64,000 nt of DNA from Crotophaga sulcirostris (Eukaryota > Chordata > Aves > Cuculiformes > Crotophagidae): NCBI GenBank assembly GCA_013397455.1, contig VYZB01000026.1:4524756-4588755 (forward strand). The letters run 5' to 3'. The notes beneath the pieces are model-generated. The model made no database searches. It was not told the origin of the DNA and saw nothing but the letters and a program-made list of their open reading frames with translations. Below are positions 12,601 to 27,600 of the stretch, piece by piece. The stretch's first letter is position 1. The number at the start of each line of letters is the position of its first letter. The translations under genes and the position numbers were made by a program.

Positions 12601-15600
12601 TTTTCAGATGACTTTAGGAACAGGTGTCTGTTGTCTTCGGTCTTCCATCTTTTTTATTATTCTTACAGAAATCTAGTTGCATTTTGTCTTCGATAGCAGT
12701 AGACTTGACTGTCTTCTCCCTGTGATGGTAAATATGCCACTTATTATGAGGATAAGCCAAACCAAAGGTAGAAGGTAAAAGCTGGGACAAAATCTAAGAT
12801 GTCTAAGATGGAAATGAGGGTCTTCAGCCAGTAGGACTTCCAACTTCTGCTGCCATTAGCACCTTTAAAGTCTTCTTCCAAATGTCTTTGCTCACATGAT
12901 GCTTCAGGTTGGGACAGGTTGTTTTTGCTTTTGGGATCTGGAGAAGATGCTGTACATAATGTTGGCTCCTACTTGTTTTTAGGTTGTTAGTCCTAAATTC
13001 CTTATAAAAGTAATAAGGCTCACCATGATGATCTCAAATTGTAGATAAATCACCCAGAGAATTAATAATAGCAAGGACTTACCTGAGCAAGAGCTGTATC
13101 TGTCTCCTTGGAAACCTTCATGAAGCCTGGAAACTCATTTCCCATTATTGGGACCAAAAAGGTACTGGTTGGTCTAAAAACAATCAGTCTAAACCTGTGG
13201 GAACCAGCCAAGCATGTCAGAGGCAAGAGCAGCTCTTGGTTTCAGAGCTGGGGGCTACAAATAGCATTGAGATAAGCGCTTTTGGCAAACCAGTTGTACA
13301 GCTGGTTTTCGGCATTTCTGAACAGCAATGAGAAAGACTGTACCAAAACAGCTCTCCGTGTGCCACATGTGGCATTCATGCCATTGAGCTCCTTCCTGCA
13401 TGGCAGATGATATCCGTCTCCTTGCTGAGCACAGGCACCATGCAAGGAGGAGCATTTTTTGGCCAGATTGACTCCTTGGCTTCGCACGGCTACAGAATGG
13501 AAAAGCTCCCATTGCTGAGCCAAACTACCTTGATGGGCAGCCAGTGTTTAATTGCACTTAGGATCTACCTGTTGGGTTACTGCAAAGGTATGATTTGCCT
13601 CAACTGGGAGCATGTCATGCTGTTTCCAGGAAGCTTCTAGCAAATATGACCTTGCATGTGTAGAATTCTTTTTTTTATGACACCTGAAGGTGAATCCTCC
13701 AATATATGTAGGCATTCTTGCAGAGATGCCTTTTTAGCATCTTCTGATGCCAACTATCATTGGAGACAGTAATGAAGGCTTCTGGTTGGGATCATGGCTT
13801 ATTGAAGAGCTTTCAGCTAGTGAAGAACTGATCATTTCTTTATATTGTTTTAGGAGCTTTTCTTTTCTAGGTGGTTTTGAGGGCCTTTATTTGATCTCAT
13901 CTTGGCAACCAAAAGTTGTCCACCACCTATTTGGGATGGCTTTGTTTCTTAAGGGCTCTGAAGTGTTTTGGTTTATACTGCTTGTGCTGCTGAAATGAAG
14001 AAACATTTAGTTTCCTGTAGACCTTACACACACCCACCTGTTAAAGATAAGGCCAGTTAATCTGTCTGCTGGTCCCATCAATAGTAACAAACAATCACAA
14101 TTGGCACCTTTTGTCAGACCTGGAGAAAGGCTTGTGTTCATTGAAATAAATCTGCATAAGGTTAAGTAGTCTTTCATTAAATCAAGCTTATGCTATTTTG
14201 TGTGTGCAGTACAATAATAATGAGGTCTCATCTCCTGTATGTAGTTATTAGATTTCTAATGATTTTTTGCTTATGAGTTCATTGTGTTGTTCAAGACAAT
14301 CCTTTATTTTTTTTCTTATTTTGTTTTGCACTTTTCCCCTTCCTTTCAGTTTTGTTGAGCTGTTTGCAGAAGTGCTGGATGTGAAAGCTCTCTAAGATAC
14401 CTAGAATTCCTGGGGATGAAAGATATTTTATTATTTTTTTTTAAACAGTATTGTTGCTGCCTCAATGTTCTAACACCTTAATGCTGAAATCCTGTGTACA
14501 GACAGATCCCACATTAAGCCCCATTACAGTGAACTTCTGAAGGGCATCTTTTTACAGAAAGCAAAACACAATGTTTCAGGTATCACCCTAACCATGCCTG
14601 GTGTTTTTAGTCCAGTTGTTGGCTCATGAGGAGATTCATGCTGGAAAGGAGAGAGAAGGAAGGGAAAACTCAAAAACCTCCCCCCCAAAAAACCAAAAAA
14701 AAACCCCAAAAACCCCAACCAACCAAAAAATAAAATTAGGGATCCTCACATTTCCAAAAGGATGAGAAAATGTCCTTAAAACTTGCTGATGAAACAAAGT
14801 TAAAATCTTTTAGTGCAACTCTGCATACAATCCCAGAGGTGTGCAGTAGCTGTTCTTAGTTTGTAACAAACTCAGTTATTCTCTGCAAGCTTCTTCATTG
14901 GCCTCCCCAACATGCAAATGATGCAGTGATTTTTTTTTTTTAAAGACCTGGCATGGTGGCTAATTAGGGGGAAAATACGGTGTAGTGATGTCCAACTGTA
15001 GCAAGGCTTTGCTACTCGAACTAGCACGCTTTCATAATCTCCATTAAGTAAGGTCCAAGGCTCTTGACTCCCTTTGAAAGCATTTGCAATTGACTTCTAA
15101 GCACAAAAATAGTCAAATTGAGTTAATTCATCAGTAATTTTTTAGAAATTACTTGCTGTGTCCTTGTAGAAGGAACAAATGAAGAGTAGCTTGATTTTTG
15201 CAAGGAATGATCCTATCAAACCAAGTATGAAGAGAAGGAACAGCTTCTAGAAAACCTGCACAGGCTCTGTCTGGCTTTATTTAGGGCAGGGGGTTTGGAC
15301 TGGAAATCACTGCTTTGTGCCCCAGGGCTTCTTCCACTTTAGCACTGGTTTCTTATGAAATTGGTTGTGTCTAGTTGCACTGGATCACTTCAAAACTGGA
15401 TTTAGATTTTTGAAGTAAATTACCTGAATGTATTGCATCAAGGAAGAAACCCATCAAAGAAACTGGAAGGAGAAAGGAAGAAACACAAACAAATATTACG
15501 TATATATTTTTTATTGCAGCTTTTGTGTGAAACATTTTAAAAAGTCAGCCCTAATTTCAGCAAGTAATTTCTGCACTAGCAGCTGTCCCACTTGGATGCA

Positions 15601-18600
15601 TCTCTACCCTAAACATACTGAATTTGGGGCTTCAGCTCCCTCTTTCCTGGAGGAAGACATAGACAGGCTGCGATAATGGAAATACCTGTGACTCATTCTT
15701 GCTGCAACTCACATTGCAGGGGTGCAGGGAGATCCTGCCTCCAAAGTGGTGTCAGGGGGGCCTCCAGGAAAAGGCAGTATCTGATTTTAGGAGACAGGGT
15801 TAAATTTGCTTTCTTGGCTTACTGGAATATGTCATTGGTACAAGTGGCTTGTTCAGGCCTCTCAAGGTTAGGATCAACCCGAAGGTTTAGAAACAAGGGA
15901 GGACAGCTTTCTGCATCAATGATGAACTCATTTAGAGATGCAATAATTTATATCAGGGTGACCGGCTCCGGCCAGGTTAGGAGTTTACCAACCATGTGCT
16001 CACAAGGTGATGTCTTTGCCTGGAAGGCTTATCTGCTTCTCAAAATCTTCTGACATACAGGCAATCAGGCTGTCAAGTAATAGCACTGTGGTGTTCTAGA
16101 GACTACCCAGCACGTGCCGTCATGAGTCATGGTGTTATAGAAAGCACTTCTGCTGATGTCCATGCTGTTTGCTGATTCAGAGCAGCCAGAGGTGTTTGTT
16201 CATCTGTGATGCACTTCAAGAAGATGCTCTTCACTTCTAGACGTGCTGTGATGAAGTTGATGTTACAGCTCCTAAGTGTGTATTTGGATGGCTGGACCTT
16301 AAGTGACAGCCTGACCTTAAGACGGTTTTTAAATGCTGCTTCCTCTGCACAGCTGCATTTTTCAACACATGTCTGGCCAGAGCTTTGTAACTTCATTCAA
16401 TTTGTTTGGCATCAAGTTCCTGGGAAAGGAATGGGTGTGCCTCATGTCTGAGCAGCCACGTGGAGCCCTGGCAGAGTACAGTTATGTTGGGGCTAGAGAT
16501 GAGGCGGGAGTGGGCTATTGCACTCCTGGGGCTGAGATCATTTCTCTGTGGGGTTAAGCTCAGTGGCATCTGTGTGATTGGTAAGGATGGGGCAGTCATA
16601 GTGCGCTGAGTTGTAAAACTCAAAGAAACTCTCAGTTATTAGCTCTCTGCAACCTGCGTTTTAGCACTGCCCCTGAGATGCATGAACATCACTACTATCT
16701 TTATATGGCCCAATTTGTCCAGTCTGGCAAACAGAAATGCCATCCCCAAAAGCCTCTTTTCCTACTTGGCTTTCATTTGTTGCCTCTGCGTGCAGTCTCA
16801 GCCCTGTTTTAAATTCGCTTTCCCCCAGTCCAGCTGATGGAGCCTCTTGCGTGTTGACTTGCCACCTCAAATCTGTTTGGCTCTGTTTCCTTTGAACACC
16901 TCCAGTGGTGGAGGCTGAGACTCTTGCCGCTTAACCTAAAGTTAAGTCTTCCTCTGCATCTCAAACCAGCTGCATCTGAGGAGGGCTGGTATCCAAGCAA
17001 GGCTTGACCCTGGATGTGCACAAACTGGCATACGCTGAAAAGAGGCAAGAAGCATTTCTAATTTTATCAAACAGGAGTGCCTGTGTCTTCTATGGGTTAG
17101 GATTCTACTGTGCCAGAGTCTGGTGTGCAGGTAAGATGTGAAAAGACCTTATTCACACTGGTCCACCTCTGCAATACTGTTGTAGCCATGCTTGTTTGCC
17201 TTCATTGGCTCTGATTCACACCATAGGAGTTCTTTTTGTGGGTGGGGTAACAGTAATGTCATCCTACCCTTGTTGAAGGGTTTTACATTGATTGCTTAGT
17301 GGAGGTAGTCAAGCCTGCCTGTTCCAGTCTCCATTAGCCTCAGAGATGACTGACTTACAACTCGACACACTTTGCTTTTCTGTTCCTTGTGTGTCTGCAT
17401 CCCTGGTGAGACTGCTTTATAAGGGTGTGGGTTCAGTTGCTGCTTGACGTGGTGTCACATGTTCAGCTGGGTTTTGCCTTGCATCCACTTAGCAACTCTT
17501 ACTAACTTAGGCTGGTGGTCTTGAATTGCCCTCTGGTTTCTCTAGCCCAGCTGTCTCCAGTTTGAAGGCTACACACTTTTATTTCCTTGCAATTGCTGCA
17601 GTCTCTGAAAGCAAATATTGAGCATTACTCTGTACAGAGAGGATTGCCTTGCAGTGTTATCCTGAGGAAACCTGAGCTACTTGAGGGGGAAACCCAAGAT
17701 ACTGAACGAAACCCAAAGGAGACAGAGCAGGTCTGCCTGGATGGGATCCTTATGTGGCTGCTGCTCCCTGCTGACGGCTGTGGGCATCGTGTATACATTG
17801 CAAAGAGCTCTTTCAGCCTGACCTTGCATGACCCAGTGCTGGGCTGTGCAGGAGGGTGTGTGGGAGCATTGCCTCTGTCATCTCCTAGACAAGACAGGCT
17901 TTGACTGGGAGCTTTTTTAAGGAATATAACATGCCTTTGTTGAACAAATGGAGAAATGAACTAGTACTGATGTGTGGCTCGAGCCAGAGGAATTCAGTAG
18001 AGAGATACCGGAGCTATGAGAAGGCTGTGTCGCTGACCTGAGCGTGTAAGGTGACCAGCTAACAAGAAAACAAATTATTCTTGGAGACACCTTAAACTCT
18101 TGAGCAGATTTTTGTTTATTGTGCATGTTGCTTTCATGGTGCATTTAGGCCTTTTGTTCTTAATTATTCCTCTTTCCAACCCCTGAGTAATTCTTGAAAA
18201 TCATGGGTTGTGAATGCTCATTGTGTCTTTATGGAAACTTACTGCTAATCCTGATGGTGGCAGAGTGGAAAAGCAGGATGTATGTTACAGGTGTTCTAAA
18301 CCTGAAAGCAAAATTGGAAAAAAGAAAATTATATTTTAAAATAGCTTTATTTTTGTGTGCTCGTGTTTCAGTGCAGAAAACCTGTCAGACTTTTCTCTCC
18401 ATAGTTGTCTGTTTTCCTGGTCTGCCTGTTGTTTGTTTATGGATATTTTGGGGCTAGCTATACTTTACTGGCTTTGTAGAAAAAATGCTTGCCTTCACAC
18501 TGGATTAATTTTAAGCAAACCTGAATTCTCTTACCATCTGCTCCACTCAACAGGAAGGAATACATAATAAAATTTTGAGTCCTCATCTGTGATAGCCATA

Positions 18601-21600
18601 ATGATAAATTTTCTAGGATCAAGGTTATTTTTAAAAATTCTTGTTAAAGCTAACTGTAATGTTAGTTATTACAGAAATCAACTGTTTTTTAGATTGGGTG
18701 ATAGATGACTTTATTGAATGAATATTGAATGGAAATAAATTGTGTGAAATAAACCTGTGGTCTAGCTGTTCTCCATTATTGCATTACCCTTGTTTATGGA
18801 ATTTCTTTTTATAATGGCGTTGTAATCACTGTTTGCATAGAAAAGTAGGAGAATGAAGAGAACTGTTAAGGTGTTCTAGATAGCTCTAGATATAACCTGT
18901 GGATAGAGAATTGGTGTCACATTAACAATCACTTCCTGGGGATCTCCAGCAAGACACTGTTTGGGGAACCATGCTGGTAAGTAAATCTCTCATGCGCTAA
19001 TTTTGCACTGGACCTAGAGCCACTCAGGTTTCTGATACTGCAGGCTGTAGCTCTGCATTGAACTCTCTCCTGTGTGTGAAAGACCATCAGTGGGGTCAAA
19101 TGTATTGGTCATTTTCAGACTGCAGTAAGATGCAGTTCTGCCTGGGGGATGCTAGTACTCTTTTGTGGCTATATAATCAGCAAAAGAAGATTGATTTGGA
19201 GCCTATTTCTAAACCTTCTTCCCAGCATCCTAACTGACACTGCTTTGTAAACATTTCGACTTACTACTAATCTCTCTTTGCCTTTTTTTTTTTTTTAATC
19301 CCGATAGTTGGCACCAGAAAACACTCTGATGTCCTTCCAGAAGGCAGTGGAGCAGAAGATATATGGAGTCCAAGCTGACGTTGTACTGAGGTAAGCCAGT
19401 GTGCTGGCTGGTCTGAGACTTTCTGTGGATGGCCCAACCTTGCTAGTGGGGTTTTGCTACCTGGAGTGCATGTGGTTGCTACCACTTTTTCCCATTGAAA
19501 AGAGCTCATGTTGAACATATTTGATAACTCCTAGCTGTCTCCATTTGTAATGCATTGATGCTACTAACTTTCACTGAGATGATGATTAAAGGTGAAGTTG
19601 TCCAGACAGGGGAACATTGATACCTTTGTCTTGAAACTAATCTTCATTTGCAGGAAGACTGTAGTTTATTGTAGAGCTTCCTTTATTGCACCTGGTTTGA
19701 AGTCTGGCTTGAAGTCAGCTGGCCTTGGGAAGAGCCAAAAGTGCTTCAATGTGACTTTTGTTGGGATGCCCCAGGTGCAGAGAGCACCAAGATACCAAAC
19801 TGACTTAATTGCATTGCAAGTCTTCAGAAGGGTTTCTACCAACCTTGCAAAACTGTTACAGGAATTTAGCAGCCCAGGAGTAAGCCCTTTCTCCTCCTCC
19901 GCTCCCTCACATGTCGCTAGTGCTGGGGGAAGGAGGAACCCAGTGTTACTTCTGACTGTCAGAGTCATTCCTGGCAGGCAAATGTCAAGCTGAATTGACA
20001 ACAGAGGGAGAAGATTGAGAGGGTTATTTCAAGAACCATACCTTGCTCCAAGATTTTAATTCCTTAATAATTCTTGTTCCTTTTCTGAACGGTGTTTTTG
20101 CATGCGTTATGTAGATGTGCAAGAGGACAGAAGTGGCATGAAAAGAACAGTAAAACAGTAATGCCTTAACCTAATGATCTCTCAGTTTGTCTCAGTTCTG
20201 GGCATAAATACAAGAAAGACTCAATGTTGGTATTTTCTTTCCCTGACTGCTTTGGAGGTTGGTGTTGATGGAAAGATATTTTTGTTTGGTGGAAGATGGG
20301 CTTCTGAAGTTTGTTAGGGTGCCCTTTTTTATTTTGTATAATTGCTTGAGAGAAAACAATATAAAAGCTAAAAGAATTTCTGCCTCCCTAGGGGGTGGAA
20401 GGTCATTGTGGAAAGATGAAAGCTGAGTTGGGATGTTTGCAATACAATTCTTTTTTCAAGAATCAGTTCATTAACTGTTGTGAGGTGACAACAACTTGAC
20501 TGTGCACAATCACGAATGAGCACTTGGCTCATGCAGTGGCTGAATTGATTGATTCCATTAGCACTGGCCAAGGAGAAAGGTGGGCTTTTGGGAGTTTTTT
20601 CAGCTCACCTACTTTAAGAGGTTTCCATGTTCCCACCCATCAGCTGTCTTAGAGGAGAGCTGCTAGCATCCCATAGCTTAAACAATGCCCTTGACAGCCC
20701 AGTCTGAGGCCCTCTTTAGGACCCCCAAGCCTCTTTGTGAAAGGAGGACTCCAGTGACCTTCAGACTAAAAAGTGTGCTATCAATACAGCTGGAAGCAAT
20801 TTTTGGAAGGGCTTGCAGCACAAGACCCATTGCTGCCCTTATCCCTTTGAAAGATGCTCTTTGTTTGTGGCTTGATGGGTCCACTCTACCTGGGATGAAC
20901 CCAGAAACTCTCTTCATGTTCCTTTAGGAACATACCAGCTATGAGTGGGCTGCTTGGACATCCCATCCTGCTTTCAGCCCTTACATATCCCAGACTGGGT
21001 TGCCCTGGTTATAAAGCCAGCTTTGCTTCATGTAGCAGGAATGTAGTATCACTGTGTTCCTCTCTCGTTTTCTACCTCCTCCCACATCTCTTTTCTAAAG
21101 TTCTGCCTACTGTCTCTAAATTATTTTTTTCAAACCTGTGCCTGCTAAAACATTGTGGTTAGCCTTGAGCAGTGCTGAGTGACTCTATAAGGGGAAGGAT
21201 TAGACAGGAGGAAGCGAATGTTAAGTGCCCCATAGGATTTCTGCACTGTGATTAAGGCTTAGCAGTATCTGATGATTCTCCACTATGAGATGTTAAGACT
21301 TGAGTTCCTATCTCCCTTAAACACTCCACACTTAATTCTGCAGTTGCTTAGCATATTTTCTTTTTTTTTTTTTAAAAAAACAACCCTGTATTTATTAAAA
21401 CCCCTTCTGATTGCAGCAACAGGGTATGCTGCTGCTGAGCATGGTATTGCTGTGTCAGCATGTTGCTTTGGGTTGTGGGGAGAAGTAGGTGGCACAGTGC
21501 ACGCTAGAAACAACAAATAAAGATGCCAGTGACCTTTTGATAAGGGACTTCTGCAGGGAATTGTAAAGCTAAGGTAGCACTTTCTCCATCATTTAAATTG

Positions 21601-24600
21601 TTTTTTTGTTTTCCCACTAACTCCTGACGGTGAGTGCTTTGGATTGTCTCTTAATTCAAATGAGGTTTGTATTTTAACCCCATTTCCTTTCCAGACTTTA
21701 TGTGGGTCGTCTATTATGAAGGTGAGCTCCTTAATTTGTAAAATATCATTGTAATCAGGCTGACTGTTTATCTTGGTTTGAGTGTGGACAACTGTCCGCC
21801 TGCCCTTGATGGAAGCCATCACTGCCCTGTGTGGTGTTACCACTGATCCAGTCACAGAAAATTGGTCTGCAAGAAAGTTTAAAGAGCTTTCTAGGTTTCC
21901 CAGAACTGTTGTTCTATAATATCTAGGTTGCTTAAAGACCACAGGACATGCATTTGAATGTTTAGTTTCATCAAAGAGGTGCCTTTTCTTTAAGATGCAT
22001 GAACTCAACTCATGTGAACATGGCTGTTTCCTCAAACCAATTTTCCATTTGAAAAGGCATTTTCAGAGCAATTTTGGTAGCTTGGAGCTTTTTCATTTTT
22101 CCTGAAAGGCCATGAACACCAAGTTCCCACAGAGTCTGAAAGCTTTTGGAAATCTTGTCATCTACTATTAGCCATTTGAGAATAGTTTGTGTGTATAGAG
22201 GATATGGAAAACCTCTGACAGTATTAGGAGCTGCAGACATTGCAGAAACCTTTGGTTAGCATCAGCATCCAAGGTGGGTGTTCTTGTCCAAGCTACCAGA
22301 GTTTGGCACTTCAGACTTTTTTGAGGCGGTACTAGAAAGGAGGGCAATGGATAGGGTTATGTCAGTACTTGAATGACTGCAAACCTCTAGCAGATATCTA
22401 AGATTTTTTTTTTTCCTCTGAGTGCATCTCATTTCAGCTGGTCTTGGAGATGCTAGGGATGTGTTAAACTGGTCAAGGTCTTCTCAGTGATTTTCATATG
22501 AAACCATGAGAGAGGCTGGAGTGGGAACAGGTATTTTTCTAGTACTGTGTACTTCATGGTTATGCACCTCCACCTGTAACGGGGCCTCTGACTGTCTCTG
22601 CAGCTATGATGGAGTGCCATTTCTGATGCATGACAAAACACTCAGGAGGACAACAAATGTGGAGGAATTGTTTCCAGAGCGGGCCTACGAACACTCCTCC
22701 ATGTTCAACTGGACTGACCTCGAAAAGCTCAATGCTGGAGAGTGGTTTCTACAGGTGCGTGCAGCCATGGAGAGGATATCCAGAAGCCATGGCCATGGGA
22801 TGGGATGGGATGAAAGATCATGCCTAAGCTCTCTGAGGTGGAGTTGTCCATCCATCTCCTTGGTGGAGTGGTCTGAAGTGCAGCTAGACCAAGAATTCAT
22901 GAACCCCATCTGTCCTCTGCTAAATTTAGACTTGGTCTGAAAGACACATTATCTTTCTGTTCTTCTTCTGCCACTCGGAAGAAGGGATGTTAATGCCTGG
23001 TTGACACCACAAGAACTTCAAGACTCCCAGGAGGGTTAACGTGGTTATAAGGAGAACAGTGTGTTTTATATATATATTTTTATATATAGCACCTCTGCTA
23101 TGAGGACAGGCTGAGAGAGTTGGGCTTGTTCAGCCTGGAGAGGAGAAGGCTCCAAGGAGACCTCATAGCAGCCTTCCAGTACCTGAAGGGAGGGCCTAAG
23201 AGGAAGCTGGGGAGGGACTTTTCACAAGGGCAAGTAGAGACAGGATGAGGGGGAATGGCTTTAAATTGGAAGGGGGAAGATTTGGGTATTAGACATTAGG
23301 AAGAAATTCTTCACAGTGAGGGTGCTGAAACCCTGACACAGGTTGCCCGGGGAAGCTGTGGCTGCCCCCTCCCTGGAGGTGTTCAAGGCCAGGTTGGACG
23401 GGGCCTGGAGCAGCCTGGTCTGGTGGGAGGTGTCCCTGCCCATTGCAGAGAGGCTGGAACTGGATGATCTTTAATGTCCCTTCCAACCCAAACCATTTTA
23501 TGATTCTACGATATACTGTTTCTGTTATCTTTAATTTTCTTTTGAGGACAATTGACTTTACAAAGAAAAACGAAGAAATGAAGTCTGGAGGGGAAGAATT
23601 GCTATGGAGTACAGTGTATATAGTGTGAGAAAGTACATTTTAGCTTATTACCTTGGAAAATTACATTATGGTGCTATAGCTCTGCTCCTCTCCTGGAAAT
23701 GGAGTCACCTGCCCAGCACACCTTGCTTTCAGTAAGGATCTGTGGCCTCCACTTGAGTAGGGAAACTGAGGCACAGACAAACACTTGAGCAAACCGCAAG
23801 ATGGTCACTGAGCACAGCTATCTGCACCCACTGCTATTGCCAAGGCTGGATTTAAAGGGATCTTCATTCGTATTGAAGGAGTCTGGGCTTTGTGGCACTA
23901 ATGCTGGGATGTGCTTTGCTTTCAGAATGACCCTTTCTGGACGGCAGGGTCTCTTTCAAAGTCTGATTATTTGGAAGCTGCCAACCAGTCAGTCTGCAAG
24001 CTGGCAGATATGCTAGAGGTGATCAGGGACAACATATCACTCATCCTGAACTTCCAGGACCTGCCGCTAGCTCATCCCTACTACAGCACTTACATCAACA
24101 TTACCCTGGAAACCATCCTGGCATCAGGAATTCGACAAGAGGCTGTAAGTTCTTTGTGGTTGGTGATATTTCCAGAATTGCCCTCTTTATGGGTTTCTTG
24201 AATCATTAAGTATCTCATTTGATGCATTTGAACACTTGATTTGAAAAGCCACTATGTGCCAAGAAGTCATGGTGGAAAGGACTGTGCCTCCATGTTGCTG
24301 GTCCTGGAGGCTTGATAGCATCTTGGAATTGTACTCATGGTAGGATAATTAGTAGACAGAGGAAAGTGTTTATTCCCCCTTAGCCAGCAGTCATGTCTTC
24401 AGTGTGGGGCTCACCAGTTCAAGACAGTTGTTAATGAACTGGGGCAAGTCCTACAGAGGCCACCAGACTGTTCAGGGAACTGAACATAGGAGAAGCTGAG
24501 GGAACAGAGTCTCTACATTATGGAAAAATAAAGATTTTGGAGAGACCTAATTGCAACTCTCCAGTACTGGGAAGGAGGCTGTTGAGAAGCTGGACCAAAG

Positions 24601-27600
24601 CTCTTCATTGAGCTGCACATCAGGAGGATGGGAGGCAGTGGTCAAACTGGAACAGGAGAGGTTCCTGCTGGATATAGAAGACCAGTTTTCCCTGTGGGGG
24701 CAGGCAAGTATTGAGAGGAGACAGGAGAGACTGAGGGATCTCTGTCCTTGGAGCTTTTCAAGACTCAGTTGGACTAAACCTTGAGCACCTTGTTTGAAAT
24801 CAGTGCTGGTGCTGGTTTGTGTTGGGGTAGAGATCTAAGAACCTTTCCCTCTGAATGATTTGATAAGAGCCTCGGGCACAGGAGAAGAGGCTGAGAACTG
24901 GAAGGTGACTGTGAGCAGCAGAGAGCCCATGCTCTCCCTCCAACTCCTTAGTTTTTGCTCCCTGGGTTGGGCAACTGTTTCAGCCTTGAGTCAGCCTCTG
25001 GCTGGGGGAAAACTGGGTGTCCTGGAGTTAAGGGGTTTTCAGCAAAAGGAAATCTATGTACCTGCAGAGATCTCTTCCAGACTTTCATTTCTGTCTCAGA
25101 ATTGTCCTTGCTTGGTTATGCTAAACATTTTAATTTCCAGCTCTGAATCACTGCAGTCAGAGTCCAGTCAGCCTTGTTATCTGTGTCCTCTCTGACACTG
25201 AGGTACAGATCTTCACCTAATCCGTCAGGAGATGCCTCTGATGCAATTACATCTTCTGGAGGGAGAACACCACTTCCCATGTGTCAGAAGGGCACCCAGA
25301 CCTGGGGAGTCTGGATGTCCCTTGGAAAACTCCTCTTCTTGACCTGTCTTGGGAAGGAAAACTGGTCATGTCGCTTGCCTTGTGCTCCCCCTTGAATACA
25401 GACTGGTTGAAAATAATGTAGTAGGGCTGGCAAGTGGAATGACTACTTCACTTGCAGCTCAGGTGCTTAATCTGTATCAATTAGGTGCATCTGCATGCAC
25501 AGACAAGTTCAGCACTGTCTTGTGCAATGATGGACCCAGGAGGGTACAGAGCTATTTTTAACTCACATCCGTCTTTTTAAGGACTGGCACTGCCACCCAG
25601 TTTGTAGTTAACTGTGTGTTTGCAATGCCTGGGTTATCCACGAGCCCTGCCAGCTTGGCTAGATCCAAGGGGGGACTATGCTGTCTTCTCCTTAAATATT
25701 GGAATGGATAGCAAAAGAAAAATAGTCAAAACGTAGATAAGGGATTGTGAAGTGGTATTTCTCACCCAGGTTTTATGGTTCTCCATTGAAAATGCATAGG
25801 CTGTGCTGTTCTGACGCTTTGGTAGATGGGTGCCACTGAGTTATTAAACAGGGGTTAAAGCAGTGCAATGCTTTAACTGGTACAGTTAAAATGGTACTGC
25901 TGAGATCATCTGGTTGGGCCCAGCCTCTGAATGGCATGAGACGTTAAACTGCCCAGCTTGGTTCTTCCATCTGCTTTACATCTGGCAACTGAGCATGTTA
26001 ACAATGATTAATTTGAAATGCTTTCAAAGCATGAAACTTGGGGAAATCCTTGCCCTGGATTGGAGTAGATGCAGCCCTGATAAAAGAGGGGGAATAAAAT
26101 TAATCTTAGCCATGGGATCATGAGAGGCTTCTCCTGTGCGTCCTATCTGCAGTGTCAATTTTAGTCTTATGTCCTTAATTCTGTTGGAACCCTGAACGGG
26201 GCAGGCAAGAGAGGTTTTCAAGGATACACTGTCTCTTCTCATGAACCCTTGGCCTGATCCCTTTGTATCTTAACCCTTTTCACTTCCAAGATTTTGTGCC
26301 TTACAGCCCTCTGAGCTTGTGAACAATCATGAAATGCATTTGAATAGAGACATGGGAGGCTCTATCTCCCCTAGACAATTTGTATGAAAAGCAAGGCAGC
26401 CTCTTATGTGGTTTTGCTTCAGACTTGGTGTAAACTGGCTGTCTGCAAAGCTACCTTGTGTTACCAGCTTTGTGAACCACCTTTGCTATAGCCTTCCTCT
26501 GTCTTGCTCCCTCCGCAGGTGATGTGGCTACCGGACACTGAGAGGCAGCTGGTCAGGCAGATTGCACCAGGTTTCCAGCAGACTTCTGGCCTCAAGCTGG
26601 ACGCAGAGCGCATGAGGGAGAAGGGCATCGTGAAGCTCAACCTGCGTTATACCAAGGTCACAAACGAGGATGTCAGGTACAGCCTTCTGTTTGAACACTG
26701 CATGATAGCTCTTGTGCTCCATGGCAGGTGTCCACAGCTCTGCTCATCCTTGCTAACCTCATGCCCTGTGTATATCCCTGACCCATCAGCATCTTTTCTG
26801 ATCGTCCTCGGGTGTCTTATCTCTATAGAGGTATCATTTCAGATGGACTCGCTCCAGAAGGTTTTAACTACACAAGCTTATCCCTACCCATCACTCAGAA
26901 TCCAGGCTGTTCCCAGGAGCATATAGCTGACTCTATGTGTTAATTCAGTATCTGATGATCCCTTTTGAAATGAAAATATACGAATAGTGTGATTCGTATT
27001 ATATTGTCAGCTTTGGAAAGAGTGAAGGCTTTTCACACTGAGTACCTCCAAGTGCTGTTTCATCCTCATTAGCAGCTGCCCTTTGCTGCTCTTCGTCTGC
27101 TCCAGAGTTGCTACCACAGAATTTTCATTAGTCCAAAGTCTGGATATGCTTTCAGAAATGTCTTTTTTTCAGAGAATTCACATGTTTCATTACTCTCTGT
27201 GTCAGCTATTTAGACTGGTCAGGTCTCCTCTTTAATGAGATCAGCACAGTGTGGGACTCCATTCTCCTTGCTTGAGCCTGTATTTGAACTGTGCGGCGTT
27301 AGCTCCCAGTTCTGCCCCCTTCTCAGAAAGGGTGGATTGTCTCTGATAGGACTTTTCTATTTTTTTTTTTGAGTTTTAACTCTTTTCCCCAAAGAAATAC
27401 CTGAAAATTAACAGATTTGCAGAAGAAAAGTATTTTCAAAGGATTTTTCTTGCTATGCATTTGGGCTGGGAGTAAAGAAGAGCTGATCCCACAGCTGTTT
27501 GATTTTTGGCAGCCATGGAAAGACACCACTGGATTATGCTAAATAGGATCACACTCTCAATCTAGTTGCTCACCCTTCAAACCAAGTCTCTGCTTTACAA

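Larger units (their letters stand above)
9219..19307 (+). other. GDPD5 10-kb intron, mostly unique sequence
   Basis: This is the largest GDPD5 intron in the window. I see no CR1 copy in it. It contains the G/T tract at 9547-9664 and the A/C tract at 14671-14737. Open frames such as those near 19592-20001 look like chance. Regulatory elements may be present but cannot be told from sequence alone. Confidence 0.7.
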
